Shown piece by piece: positions 7,717 to 15,652 of a stretch of 64,000 nucleotides of DNA. Source of the DNA: CAZWCE01 sp964632505 (GTDB taxonomy: Bacteria > Planctomycetota > Planctomycetia > Pirellulales > Thermoguttaceae); contig CAZWCE010000001.1 of NCBI GenBank assembly GCA_964632505.1, forward strand, positions 186,001-250,000, read 5' to 3'. The position numbers and the translations under genes are program-made. Each line of letters starts with the position of its first letter. The first letter of the stretch is position 1. The notes under the pieces are model-generated. The model ran no database searches, was not told the DNA's origin, and was given only the letters and a program-made list of their open reading frames with translations.

Positions 7717-8664
7717 TCAGGTGATCCGCGCCAGGAAATCTTCTCGACCGCGAACCTCCACCGGCCGGCTCGGGTGCTGCTCCCGGCAGACGGGATTCTG
7801 CCGCGTCCCCTTTTCGCTTTGCAGATCCTTCCTCATTCCCTCGCAAAGAGCAATGCGGTCCTCGATGAGCTTTCGGGCCACCTTTTCGCTACTCGTATTC
7901 AAAAGAACATCGAGAAAAGATTCGCTCCAAAGCGGCACTTGGGCGCCGTCTTCCCCACTTCGATCGCTCGGAACCCGATACTGGTGAATGAGACGGTAGA
8001 CGCCAAGCTGCCGCTGTTTCTCGACAAGCGATTCTTCCAGCGTGGCGACTTGCTCGCGAAGCCGCTTCCTTTCCACCTCGCCGTCGGCACGGACCGATTC
8101 GATCAGGTCGGCCCGGTGTCGTCGTAGATCCTCCTCCGTCAATGCGGCCAGTTCAACGGCAGGGGGGCTCTCCGATCCACCCGCTTCGAAGAGTCCTCGC
8201 GTGGTCGCCGGATCGGAGACCAGATCGACACTCCGCACGGCGAGGATCCGCCGAACGACGGAACCTTTGTCCTCCCGCACGACCTCCGCCTCGACGTGAT
8301 GAGAAAAACCGACGTGCTCCGGCGCATGCTCCGCGTCCCAGAACAACTGTTCCGCGACCGCATGCCGTGGGTTGAAATGCAGATCGGCGTAAAGCCCCTC
8401 GCCGCGGCGATAGGTGACGTTGCGAATCGAACCGATCCGATCCTGGTATCGACGGGGACGGGACACATCGCCTTCGCCGTGATTCACATAGACCCGGGCG
8501 TTTTCGTAAAGCGGCGCCGCCTTTTCGAGCGTGGCCGGGGGATAACTTCGCCGGTTACGGCTCTGTCCGCCGAGGATCTTCACCCCGTGCAGGATGCCCT
8601 GCCGGCGGTCGATCCTCAGCGCGATGCCGCGGGAATCGACAAATTCCTGAATCATTGAGGTCAT
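7717..8664 (-). CDS. Prohead protease with C-terminal scaffold-like region
   Basis: I placed the start at the ATG at 8664 (SD GGAAAGGA). An upstream in-frame extension runs to 9042, but it overlaps the next small gene and lacks SD. The 315-residue protein has a protease-like N-terminal part: VNHGEGD with a His at about residue 61, then GFSHHVEAE with a candidate Ser, and VRSVDLVSDPATTRGLFE, the usual end of head maturation protease domains. The C-terminal ~140 residues form a charged coiled coil from about 180 to 225, as in proteases fused to a scaffold. The catalytic assignment is by analogy with the S78/U35 families. Confidence 0.75.
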   Translation of the reverse strand: MTSMIQEFVDSRGIALRIDRRQGILHGVKILGGQSRNRRSYPPATLEKAAPLYENARVYVNHGEGDVSRPRRYQDRIGSIRNVTYRRGEGLYADLHFNPRHAVAEQLFWDAEHAPEHVGFSHHVEAEVVREDKGSVVRRILAVRSVDLVSDPATTRGLFEAGGSESPPAVELAALTEEDLRRHRADLIESVRADGEVERKRLREQVATLEESLVEKQRQLGVYRLIHQYRVPSDRSGEDGAQVPLWSESFLDVLLNTSSEKVARKLIEDRIALCEGMRKDLQSEKGTRQNPVCREQHPSRPVEVRGREDFLARIT

Positions 8665-8744
8665 CGCTGTTCCTTTCCGATTGTTGAATGCTTTGGTTCC
8701 TGGAAATGTTCGCGACGATTCCAATAGCGCCGCATCCCGTTCGC

Positions 8745-8963
8745 TCATCGTTCCGATTGCTCCACCGTCTTCCGGAGATGCTGAATCGTTCCATCCTGAA
8801 CGGTCAACTGTACGGCCACCGAACCGAAAAACCCGCGAAGGAGCGACTCCTCCTTGATGCGTTCCCAAATGGCGTCGGCCTTTTCGATCATGCGACGATT
8901 GACTTCCGAATGGGCCATCGAAGGATGTCTGCTTTCGTATGGTTGTGAAGGGAGTTCTGTCAT
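8745..8963 (-). CDS. Small helical phage-operon protein
   Basis: The 72-residue protein is encoded between the portal and the protease genes. It is charged and helical with one Phe-Phe-Gly-Ser-Val turn. The start is an ATG at 8963 with a weak SD. The position between portal and protease suggests an assembly accessory, but no family is recognised. Confidence 0.5.
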   Translation of the reverse strand: MTELPSQPYESRHPSMAHSEVNRRMIEKADAIWERIKEESLLRGFFGSVAVQLTVQDGTIQHLRKTVEQSER

Positions 8964-9136
8964 GATTCATTCCAGAAAAAAGAAGTTCGGATAAGCCCTC
9001 CTGGTCGAGACGTTCTCCGTTCCTTCTGGAGGGGACAAGCATGATGATTATTCCACTTTACTTGCCGTCGCGTTTCAAACAACCTCGGTTTTTGGCCACC
9101 TCCGGGGCGACATCTCCGCCGTAAAGGACCGTGTTC

Positions 9137-10534
9137 CTATTGGTTTCGACCGTCGATTTCCGCCAAGTGCGATCGTTCCTGACGAGGATCGAGACCGTGT
9201 CGCAGGGCCATCGTTTGCGGCGAGAGGACGCCGTGCTTCAGGAGGATCTCGTCGGCCCGCGTCTCCTTGTAACGATCGCGCACGGCCAACGACGGCGGAA
9301 CCGCTTGGATTTGAACCCGATCGACCGCATCATCCGGAAGCACTCCGGCCGCCGAAGCGACGGCGACGACCCGGCGCATCACCTCCAGGTCGTCCTCGAT
9401 CAACGATGCCTGGAGCCGCTGGAACATGCGCACCGCCGGCCCCTCGGCGACCATCGTCGAAGCGTAATTCGAACTGGAGGCATCGCTCGAGAGCATGAAC
9501 TCCGGCATCACCAATCGAGCCGCGATCGCGCGGAGTTCCGCCTGGAGTATCGCCACGTAGCGGCTGGCATCGATCGCCGCTACCGGAAATTCATACTCGG
9601 TCCCCTGATGGGCATCGAGGATCGTTCCGGGGGAGAATCGTTGGAAATTTCGGGTCGAACCGGTTTGCCCCGAGGTGACCGTCGCCGTCGACTGGTTCTG
9701 AACATAGCGACGGATCGACTCCGCGTTGCCCCCGGGATGTTTGCGGATCAGCGCGATCGCCGATTGAATTTCCGCGACGACGCTCATGTTCCGGAGCAAC
9801 TTCTCGGCGCGTCGCAGATTCTTGCGAACCGGCAACAAAAGCGAGATTCCGCGTTTCACGTTCGCGTCGACGTTCGCCTTCCGGTGCTGGATCTGATCGC
9901 CGTCGATCCGTTGCCCGTCGATCCAGTAGGCCTCGACCGTTTCGACGTCGCCGGGCGCCGTTTCGATGCCGAGCCGATAGCGGCCGTCCTCCCGGTATTC
10001 CAGCGGTGCGGCCACCTGATCGGGTTCGACGAACCGCACCTGGATCAGCCCGCCCTCGGTGGGAAAAAACCGGAGAAAGACTTCCCCGTCGCGGTCGAGC
10101 CTTCGGACAATCTCCTGCTGCCGCCGGTGCCATCGATTCGTTCGAACAAAGGTATCCACCACCGACTGCACCTCCGTGCTCAGCGTGGCATCCTCCTTGT
10201 TTTTCGGATGGGCCTGGTACCGGTGTCCGTCGCCCACGAGGTAGTTGATCCGATTCTCGATCGCGTTGATGGCGAACTCGTTCGTCGTGGCTATTTTCCG
10301 GCAATGAATGCGAATCTGCTCCAACGTCGCCTCGTTCCAACCATGAGCACGCATTGGTGATTCGGAGGAACTCGCCGTCCCGATCATCTGCCAGGGACCG
10401 TCGTCTCCGTCGAAGATCGCATCGAGCGGATCGACATAACGGTCGTCGAGATCGAAAAACGCTTCGAGTATCCGGTCGACGGGATTCGCGGCGTCGTCAT
10501 CCGACCGCGGCTGAGGAGAAATCGTTCGGGACAT
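9137..10534 (-). CDS. Phage portal protein
   Basis: The 465-residue protein has the portal layout: an N-terminal variable part, then AINAIENRINYLVGDGHRY at about 90-110 (the typical helical/beta entry), a central wing/stem region with the conserved GEVFLRFF, and the YRLGIETAPGDVE segment. The C-terminal part has the PEFMLSSDASSSNYAS motif seen in lambda- and SPP1-type portals just before the crown domain, and a Lys/Arg-rich end. The gene sits directly after the large terminase with a 45-bp gap and has a good SD (GGAAAGGAAA). Confidence 0.85.
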   Translation of the reverse strand: MSRTISPQPRSDDDAANPVDRILEAFFDLDDRYVDPLDAIFDGDDGPWQMIGTASSSESPMRAHGWNEATLEQIRIHCRKIATTNEFAINAIENRINYLVGDGHRYQAHPKNKEDATLSTEVQSVVDTFVRTNRWHRRQQEIVRRLDRDGEVFLRFFPTEGGLIQVRFVEPDQVAAPLEYREDGRYRLGIETAPGDVETVEAYWIDGQRIDGDQIQHRKANVDANVKRGISLLLPVRKNLRRAEKLLRNMSVVAEIQSAIALIRKHPGGNAESIRRYVQNQSTATVTSGQTGSTRNFQRFSPGTILDAHQGTEYEFPVAAIDASRYVAILQAELRAIAARLVMPEFMLSSDASSSNYASTMVAEGPAVRMFQRLQASLIEDDLEVMRRVVAVASAAGVLPDDAVDRVQIQAVPPSLAVRDRYKETRADEILLKHGVLSPQTMALRHGLDPRQERSHLAEIDGRNQ

Positions 10535-10579
10535 CGTGCATTTCCTTTCCAGTGAGAGGTGATTTTGTACGGTTATCCA

Positions 10580-12223
10580 CTAAAGATCGAGTTCCAGCGG
10601 AAGGTGATCGCCCAATCCATCCTCCGCCTCGAAAGACGTCTCTTCGCGGATCCATCGGTTCGCCAGACGGACGGCCATTTCGAGCGCATCGGGTCCGTCG
10701 TCGTGGTCGCCGGCTGGAAATTCCCGGAGTTGTTCGACCAGAAGTCGTGTTCCGGGAGAATCGGCGCGGAACTTGATCCTCCGACGACTCAACAACGGGC
10801 CGAGCCGGCGGATGCGAACCCGCTTGTTCGTGAAATTACGGATCGGATACGGAACCAGCCCCGGGAGCCCGTTCGTTCGAAACGCTTCTTGGAAGTGGTC
10901 GCGCAGCAACTCCTGGAACTGGTTCGACTCCACACCGAAGACATCGGGATCGAACCGCCGGCAATGCTCCACCCCGGCATCGACGATTTCATCGACCGGT
11001 CGTCGGGCCAATTCGGCCTCGACATAATAGATTCCTTGACGATCGAGCCCAAGTCGTACCAATGCCGAATAGTCGCCCCGACGATCGTCGCGTCCCTTGC
11101 TGGGGTCCAGAGCGATCGTTTTGACCCGAAGTTCCGTCGGCATCCGCTCGAACCAGATCGTCTCGTCGAAGTACGACTCCGGCCATTCGCAGAGTTCCGG
11201 CGAGATCGGCGAGTTCTGCTTCTCCCGCTCGAACGTCGTCCTTCCGCTTTCAACCCGCATCTTCATCAAGGTGTACAGATCTTCCATCTCCGGCCACAAT
11301 ACGACCGCCCCGGCGTCCATCGCCGGCCGATGCGTTTCATAAAATTCCCGGGCACGCCGGAGGGAAATCTCCCCCTCGTCGCTTCCGGAACGGTCGGTGT
11401 AGATCGCTTCCCAGGTTTCCCACAGGCCCAGGTTCTCCGGCCACTGCTCGATCGCCTGGAAGGTCCGTGAGATCCACCCCGGCTTTTCGGTCAGTTCCAT
11501 CGCAATCGCCGATCGGTGCAACGCGGTCGCCAGTTGCAACACGTGGGTCTCGCGATTGCCCGCTTTCAACACGGTCCCGTGGAACCAGTCGCGGGAGCGT
11601 TTTCTCGCCTCGGGAGAGAGCATGTGACGATCGTTCTGCAAATCGTCGCAAATGATTAGGCTCGGTCGATGCTCTCTCCACCGTCTTCCGCGAAGTTTCT
11701 GGCCGGTGCCGTACGCCTCGATCGCCACGCCGTTTCTCAGCACCACGGCCCCGCGACGCCAGATCGGCCCCTTGCCCCAACTCTCCGGATAGTCGCGCGA
11801 AAGCCGATGATTCTCGGTCAGTTCGATTTTGAGATTCTCCAAATGGGCATGGGCCTGCGATCGGGTATCGGAAAGCAGCCAAATGTACGATTCTTCCTCT
11901 TCCAGCGCGGCGCGGAGGGGATAGGCGAGCGAGCCGATCGTCGACTTCGCCGCTCCTCGGGGCGCAAGCACGTTGAGATGCCGACCGCGTCGGTGGAAGC
12001 ATTTGTCCAGTTCCTCTCCGAGCCAATGATGCATCCGTGAAGGGGGAATGCGGAAGTGTTCCGGCAGATAATACCGGGCCCAATCGAGCATGCTTCGCGT
12101 TTTCCTCCGACCTTCGGGAGAATCCACTCCTTCGGTCCCGGTTTCCAGCCTTCGGGTGAATTCGCTGATCATCTCCCGCAACCGATCCCAGCTCACGGGG
12201 AAATCGTATCGGAACAGGTTCAC
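10580..12223 (-). CDS. Terminase large subunit
   Basis: I chose the GTG at 12223: it overlaps the stop of the small subunit (GTGA) and has GGAGGAGG just before it. The long upstream ATG extension lies in the small-subunit gene in another frame. The 547-residue product has a Walker A variant PRGAAKST (88-95), Walker B SLIICDD (188-194) and a coupling motif near LATALH (231-236). The nuclease half has DPSKGRDD (Asp373), GVESNQF (Glu432) and DHDDGPDALE (about 506-515), giving the acidic metal-binding residues of the RNase H-like fold. Both the ATPase and nuclease sites therefore look intact, which argues that packaging still works. Confidence 0.9.
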   Translation of the reverse strand: MNLFRYDFPVSWDRLREMISEFTRRLETGTEGVDSPEGRRKTRSMLDWARYYLPEHFRIPPSRMHHWLGEELDKCFHRRGRHLNVLAPRGAAKSTIGSLAYPLRAALEEEESYIWLLSDTRSQAHAHLENLKIELTENHRLSRDYPESWGKGPIWRRGAVVLRNGVAIEAYGTGQKLRGRRWREHRPSLIICDDLQNDRHMLSPEARKRSRDWFHGTVLKAGNRETHVLQLATALHRSAIAMELTEKPGWISRTFQAIEQWPENLGLWETWEAIYTDRSGSDEGEISLRRAREFYETHRPAMDAGAVVLWPEMEDLYTLMKMRVESGRTTFEREKQNSPISPELCEWPESYFDETIWFERMPTELRVKTIALDPSKGRDDRRGDYSALVRLGLDRQGIYYVEAELARRPVDEIVDAGVEHCRRFDPDVFGVESNQFQELLRDHFQEAFRTNGLPGLVPYPIRNFTNKRVRIRRLGPLLSRRRIKFRADSPGTRLLVEQLREFPAGDHDDGPDALEMAVRLANRWIREETSFEAEDGLGDHLPLELDL

Positions 12224-12735
12224 GACGCCTCCTCCGTTTCCGTTTCGTTTCCGCCTCGACCGGCGGCGAGCGTCTGCGGAGCCTCTTCCACCGAGGACGT
12301 GGAATTGAGTCCATCGAGGAGAAGCTGCAATCGTGTGAGGATCTGTTTGCGGCAATCCACGCTGGAAACCTCCTCGATGACGATCTCGGCCAACTGGCCG
12401 AGAATCCGATTCACCTGATGTCTTGTCACCGTGTCGCTGTTCCGTTTGCCGAACTGTTCCGGACGACGATGTTCCAAAAACCAAGCCGCCGCTCTCCAGT
12501 ACTGTTCTTTCTGAGCTGCCTGACGAATGCTCTTGACGAAGTAGACCTCGGCCTGTTGTTCCGACCTGGCCACGTCGGCGGCGAATTGGCCGTCGCGTTC
12601 GATTTCCCTGCGGATGGTTTGCGGACTGCATCCCACGTAACGCGCCGCTGCTTCCCGGCTGCAACCGACGGTCAAAATCGCCAGCACTTCCCGTTTTTTT
12701 CCTTCGTCGAGCTTCCTGCCGTGCTTCCGCATCAT
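12220..12735 (-). CDS. Terminase small subunit-like DNA-binding protein
   Basis: The 171-residue protein has an N-terminal helix-turn-helix of about residues 20-55 with the pattern CSREAAARYVGCSPQTIRRE, followed by a helical middle that ends in a low-complexity acidic Thr/Glu tail. This is the usual form of terminase small subunits with the phage terminase HTH. A perfect SD AAGGAGG precedes the ATG. The gene overlaps the large subunit gene by 4 nt (GTGA), which supports a joint role in DNA recognition and packaging. Confidence 0.75.
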   Translation of the reverse strand: MMRKHGRKLDEGKKREVLAILTVGCSREAAARYVGCSPQTIRREIERDGQFAADVARSEQQAEVYFVKSIRQAAQKEQYWRAAAWFLEHRRPEQFGKRNSDTVTRHQVNRILGQLAEIVIEEVSSVDCRKQILTRLQLLLDGLNSTSSVEEAPQTLAAGRGGNETETEEAS

Positions 12736-12794
12736 CGTGTCGACCTCCTTTTCGTGTTTGTCGTTCCTCCCATTCGCCCCGACGGTTCGAAGGA

Positions 12795-13937
12795 TCAGTC
12801 AGGATCGCTCGGACCGAGAAATTCGAACGAGACGACCGCCCGACCGGCCGATCCGCGGTAACCGGGGATGAAGCGACCGGCGGTTCCCGAACCGGTCTTC
12901 TTGACGCCGACCGGCCGCCACCGGGGATGACGCCGACAATGCGCGATCACCGCGGGATGACTCGCCGTGATGTTGATCCGGTGGCCCTCTTCCCGATGGA
13001 GCGTCGCGACCGTATCGAGCACGGCCGCCCCGATCCCGACGCCCTGGTAATCGGGCAAGGTGACCAACCGGCTGACGCGGCGGCGGTGTTTCGCCCCGAT
13101 CATACTGAGGGTCGCACAGAACGCGACGGGCACTTCGTTCCACAGAGCGAGGAAACATCGCGCCGTCACGCTCAACGAACCGCTCAAATAGTGATGACGC
13201 GCAAAGAGGGACCACGCACGACGCTCGCAACGAACGATTCGAAGCTCGATCCCCGGTCGCCGATGACACCTCCTTGTGACCGATCCGGTGGCCATGTCGA
13301 GCACCCAATCCGGCTCGAGCCACTCGGTCACATCGTAGTGACACGTCACCGCCACGAAACGGCGATTCACACGCCCGCCGCGAATCGATCGGGCGATCGC
13401 CGCCGATCCGATACGGGCCACATTCCGATCGACCACGCTGGTGAATTCGTCGAAGACGACCACCTCGCCGGGGTTCTCCTCCGCCTCCTGCATCTCCGGG
13501 GCCAAAAGCGCCCGAACCAGATCGCATCGGAAGCGTTCCCCGTTGCTCAAAACGCCGTAGGGCTTGATCCAACTCGGAGGAGAACTGAAGCCGACGGTGG
13601 TGAACAGACTCGTCACCCGGCGGACCGGCACCTCCCCGAAGCAGTCGATGACCGCCTTGTTTTCGGGCCAGTCATAGTTTGTGTACATCCGATCCCCAAA
13701 AAGTTTTCTCGACACCGTACTCTTTCCGCTGCCGGAGGGCCCGACGATGAGCCCGATTCGCCAGTCGCCATCCAGCGGCGGCCGATCGAGACGGAAGACT
13801 TCCCGGCTTCGCTGCTCCACCGGCACGTCGAACATTCCGGCGACCTGACGCACCCGAAAGGAATCGTGAAGAGGGCAATCGACGGCCACTTCCATCGACA
13901 TCTCTTGGGGAGTTGCGGAATCCGTCCTCGTTTTCAT
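12795..13937 (-). CDS. ABC-type ATPase fused to a GNAT acetyltransferase-like domain
   Basis: The 380-residue protein has an N-terminal ABC ATPase: Walker A GPSGSGKST (66-74), signature-like LSNGE (130-134), Walker B EVVVFDEF (158-165) and a switch His at about 200 (TCHYDV). No membrane segments are present, so it is not a transporter. The C-terminal domain (about 228-375) is GNAT-like: HHYLSG at 248-253, the strand before RLVTLPDYQGVGIGAAV (291-307, the acyl-CoA P-loop), and a final domain that reads like the Mom/COG2401-type acyltransferases. The gene lies between the ParB-like gene and the terminase genes. A role in base modification of the packaged DNA or in anti-restriction is my inference. 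The SD AAGGAG lies before the ATG. Confidence 0.8.
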   Translation of the reverse strand: MKTRTDSATPQEMSMEVAVDCPLHDSFRVRQVAGMFDVPVEQRSREVFRLDRPPLDGDWRIGLIVGPSGSGKSTVSRKLFGDRMYTNYDWPENKAVIDCFGEVPVRRVTSLFTTVGFSSPPSWIKPYGVLSNGERFRCDLVRALLAPEMQEAEENPGEVVVFDEFTSVVDRNVARIGSAAIARSIRGGRVNRRFVAVTCHYDVTEWLEPDWVLDMATGSVTRRCHRRPGIELRIVRCERRAWSLFARHHYLSGSLSVTARCFLALWNEVPVAFCATLSMIGAKHRRRVSRLVTLPDYQGVGIGAAVLDTVATLHREEGHRINITASHPAVIAHCRRHPRWRPVGVKKTGSGTAGRFIPGYRGSAGRAVVSFEFLGPSDPD

Positions 13938-13967
13938 CTTCGCTCCTTATCCTGACATGAATGGTAT

Positions 13968-14525
13968 TCAAAGATTCACCAACCGGCATTTTCGCCCTTC
14001 GGCGGTCAGGGCTTCATAAACGTCCCGCTGTTCCGCTTCGTCGGCACACTCCACGACGACCTGGATGAGCTCCGGGATCGCCACTTCGTCGGGGGCGGAA
14101 CCATGCTCGATCGCCGATTCCTCTTCTCCGGCGGTCAGCGATTCGAGAAACGATCGAACCGCGTCGCTCTCCGTCTCGACCTCGGCCACCAGTGCGTCGA
14201 GCTTCGCGCGATCGGCCGTCGCCAGCGAGGTCAGCGGATCGAGCAGCGTCAGGAGTTTGTCGGCTTCCTCTTGCGTTAAATCGAGAACCAGGACCGGCAC
14301 TTCCTGGTCGGGCGTCGTTTCCGCCCGGAGATGTCCGTCGATCAACTCCAGCCCGCCGTCGGGACATTCCCGGGCCAAAAGGGCATCGGCGTATCCGATC
14401 TCTGAAAGAACGCCCCGGAGCACATCCTGCTGCTCGACCGGGTGCGTTCGCCAATTCCGAGGATTGGGGCGAAGCTCGTTTGCCCGTACACGTTTCAACG
14501 TTCGGATGCGATCGCGTATTTTCAT
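13968..14525 (-). CDS. ParB-like (ParB/Sulfiredoxin-fold) nuclease-domain protein
   Basis: The 185-residue protein has the N-terminal half of the ParB/sulfiredoxin fold: ELRPNPRNWRTH (17-28), then LELIDGHLRAE (59-69), the box that corresponds to the nucleotide-binding GERR/GHRR motif of ParB, and VPVLVLDLTQEEAD, the last strand and helix. The C-terminal part, of about 100 residues, is acidic and unlike partition ParB. Phage proteins of this sort often sit next to DNA methyltransferases or other base-modification genes. Here the partner is the ABC/GNAT gene 30 bp downstream. Its start overlaps the stop of the TM/coiled-coil gene by ATGA. Confidence 0.8.
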   Translation of the reverse strand: MKIRDRIRTLKRVRANELRPNPRNWRTHPVEQQDVLRGVLSEIGYADALLARECPDGGLELIDGHLRAETTPDQEVPVLVLDLTQEEADKLLTLLDPLTSLATADRAKLDALVAEVETESDAVRSFLESLTAGEEESAIEHGSAPDEVAIPELIQVVVECADEAEQRDVYEALTAEGRKCRLVNL

Positions 14526-14863
14526 GATGGATTCCTTCTTCGTTCATTTCGTCGGGAAACTGCGTTGGACGGCTGCTCCAGTTCATGAAGGCGGTCCTGG
14601 AGATTCGAGATCTGCAACTCATGCGCATCGAGCCGCGCGGCATGACGCGTGAAGAGCGCCCAGAGTTCTTCATCGTGCGCGAGGGCCCGTTCCATCTTTT
14701 CGCAAAGCGCGGCGATCTGCGTCGCGATGACCGCCAGCTTCGCATGGACCTTCATCATCCAGGGAACGACCGAAAGCAAGGTCGGCACGATCAACGCCGC
14801 CACCGCCAGCCATTCGCTCAGACTCAGAAAACAGGATTCGCTCGCACTCATTTCCATGGCCAT
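14522..14863 (-). CDS. Single-pass membrane, coiled-coil protein (holin/XhlA-like candidate)
   Basis: The 113-residue protein has one hydrophobic segment (about 16-36, with LAVAALIVPTLLSVVPWMM) followed by a predicted coiled coil to about residue 96 and a basic tail. Small phage proteins with one TM segment and a coiled coil include XhlA-type and other lysis accessories, and this one is encoded near a secreted protease and a papain-like peptidase. The SD GGAAGGAG directly abuts the first ATG, so the third codon (ATG at 14857) may be the real start. Its stop overlaps the ParB-like gene by ATGA. Confidence 0.55.
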   Translation of the reverse strand: MAMEMSASESCFLSLSEWLAVAALIVPTLLSVVPWMMKVHAKLAVIATQIAALCEKMERALAHDEELWALFTRHAARLDAHELQISNLQDRLHELEQPSNAVSRRNERRRNPS

Positions 14864-14905
14864 CTCCTTCCTTCGGTGCGCAATGCGCCGCTTTCGCGAA
14901 CGGCA

Positions 14906-15589
14906 TCATTGCTTGTCGGGAAACGGAATCGTCGCCGATTCACGGTTCGGGCTGGCTCCCGGTCCCCGGGGTTCTTCGCTCGGACGAACGCCGTGCGGCA
15001 CCGGAATGCGGTTCCGATCGCCGCCGAACGAAACGACGATGTCGAACATCTCGCACAGCGAAGCATAGAGCATCAGCGATTCACGCGGGGTGATGCGATA
15101 CGTGGCGAACCGACTGTCCAGCCGCGTCGCCTCGACGATGTGCTGGTCGAGCGCGGTGACGAACATGCGGGCATCGACGTTCCGCAGATTCACCTGGTTC
15201 AAGAGCGGGATGTTCGGGTCGCTGCCGTCGAGACGGTAGGGAAGATCGAACTCCCGACCCGCCGGACGGGCCACCTCGTCGCCGAGCGGGCTCTGTTCGT
15301 TCATCTCCTCCGGAAGCGTGATGTCGAGGTCTTTCGCCCGGGCTTCGAGCGTCTTGATGTCGACATCGCTCGGGTTGTGCGTGATCTTACGACGGAGATA
15401 ATCGAGCCGCACCAAGTGCTCGATGATGAAATCGTTCGTCGCCGTATCCCAGCCGCTCTGCACGCCGAATTCACCATCCTGCAGCACTTGCCCCCGAAAC
15501 AGCAGACAATGCCCCACGTAGGTATGCAACGAGCGATTGCGAAATCGAGTCATCGCGTCTTCGAACGTATCTTTGCCGATATGTGCCAT
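14906..15589 (-). CDS. Uncharacterised phage-operon protein
   Basis: The 227-residue soluble protein has an N-terminal helical part, a central acidic segment rich in Pro and Asn, and a disordered Pro/Arg tail after about residue 200. No known motif is seen. It begins with an ATG after AAGGAA and lies between the trypsin-like gene and the TM/coiled-coil gene. I do not recognise the family. Confidence 0.55.
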   Translation of the reverse strand: MAHIGKDTFEDAMTRFRNRSLHTYVGHCLLFRGQVLQDGEFGVQSGWDTATNDFIIEHLVRLDYLRRKITHNPSDVDIKTLEARAKDLDITLPEEMNEQSPLGDEVARPAGREFDLPYRLDGSDPNIPLLNQVNLRNVDARMFVTALDQHIVEATRLDSRFATYRITPRESLMLYASLCEMFDIVVSFGGDRNRIPVPHGVRPSEEPRGPGASPNRESATIPFPDKQ

Positions 15590-15652
15590 GGTCGTTTCCT
15601 TCGATGAAGTGATGGATTTATTAACGTTGTCGTGGTTGATTCCGAATCGTAT

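Noticed and set aside
8665..9042. N-terminal extension of the protease/scaffold gene
   Set aside because: The extension overlaps the small gene at 8745-8963, is Arg/Ser-rich and has no SD; the ATG at 8664 has a strong one.
9300..9330. tRNA-like T-loop (GGATTTGAACCC) in the portal region
   Set aside because: It is a coincidence inside portal coding sequence; no acceptor stem or anticodon arm pairs with it.
12224..12664. N-terminal extension of the large terminase
   Set aside because: It is the small terminase gene read in another frame; the GTG at 12223 with GGAGGAGG is better supported.
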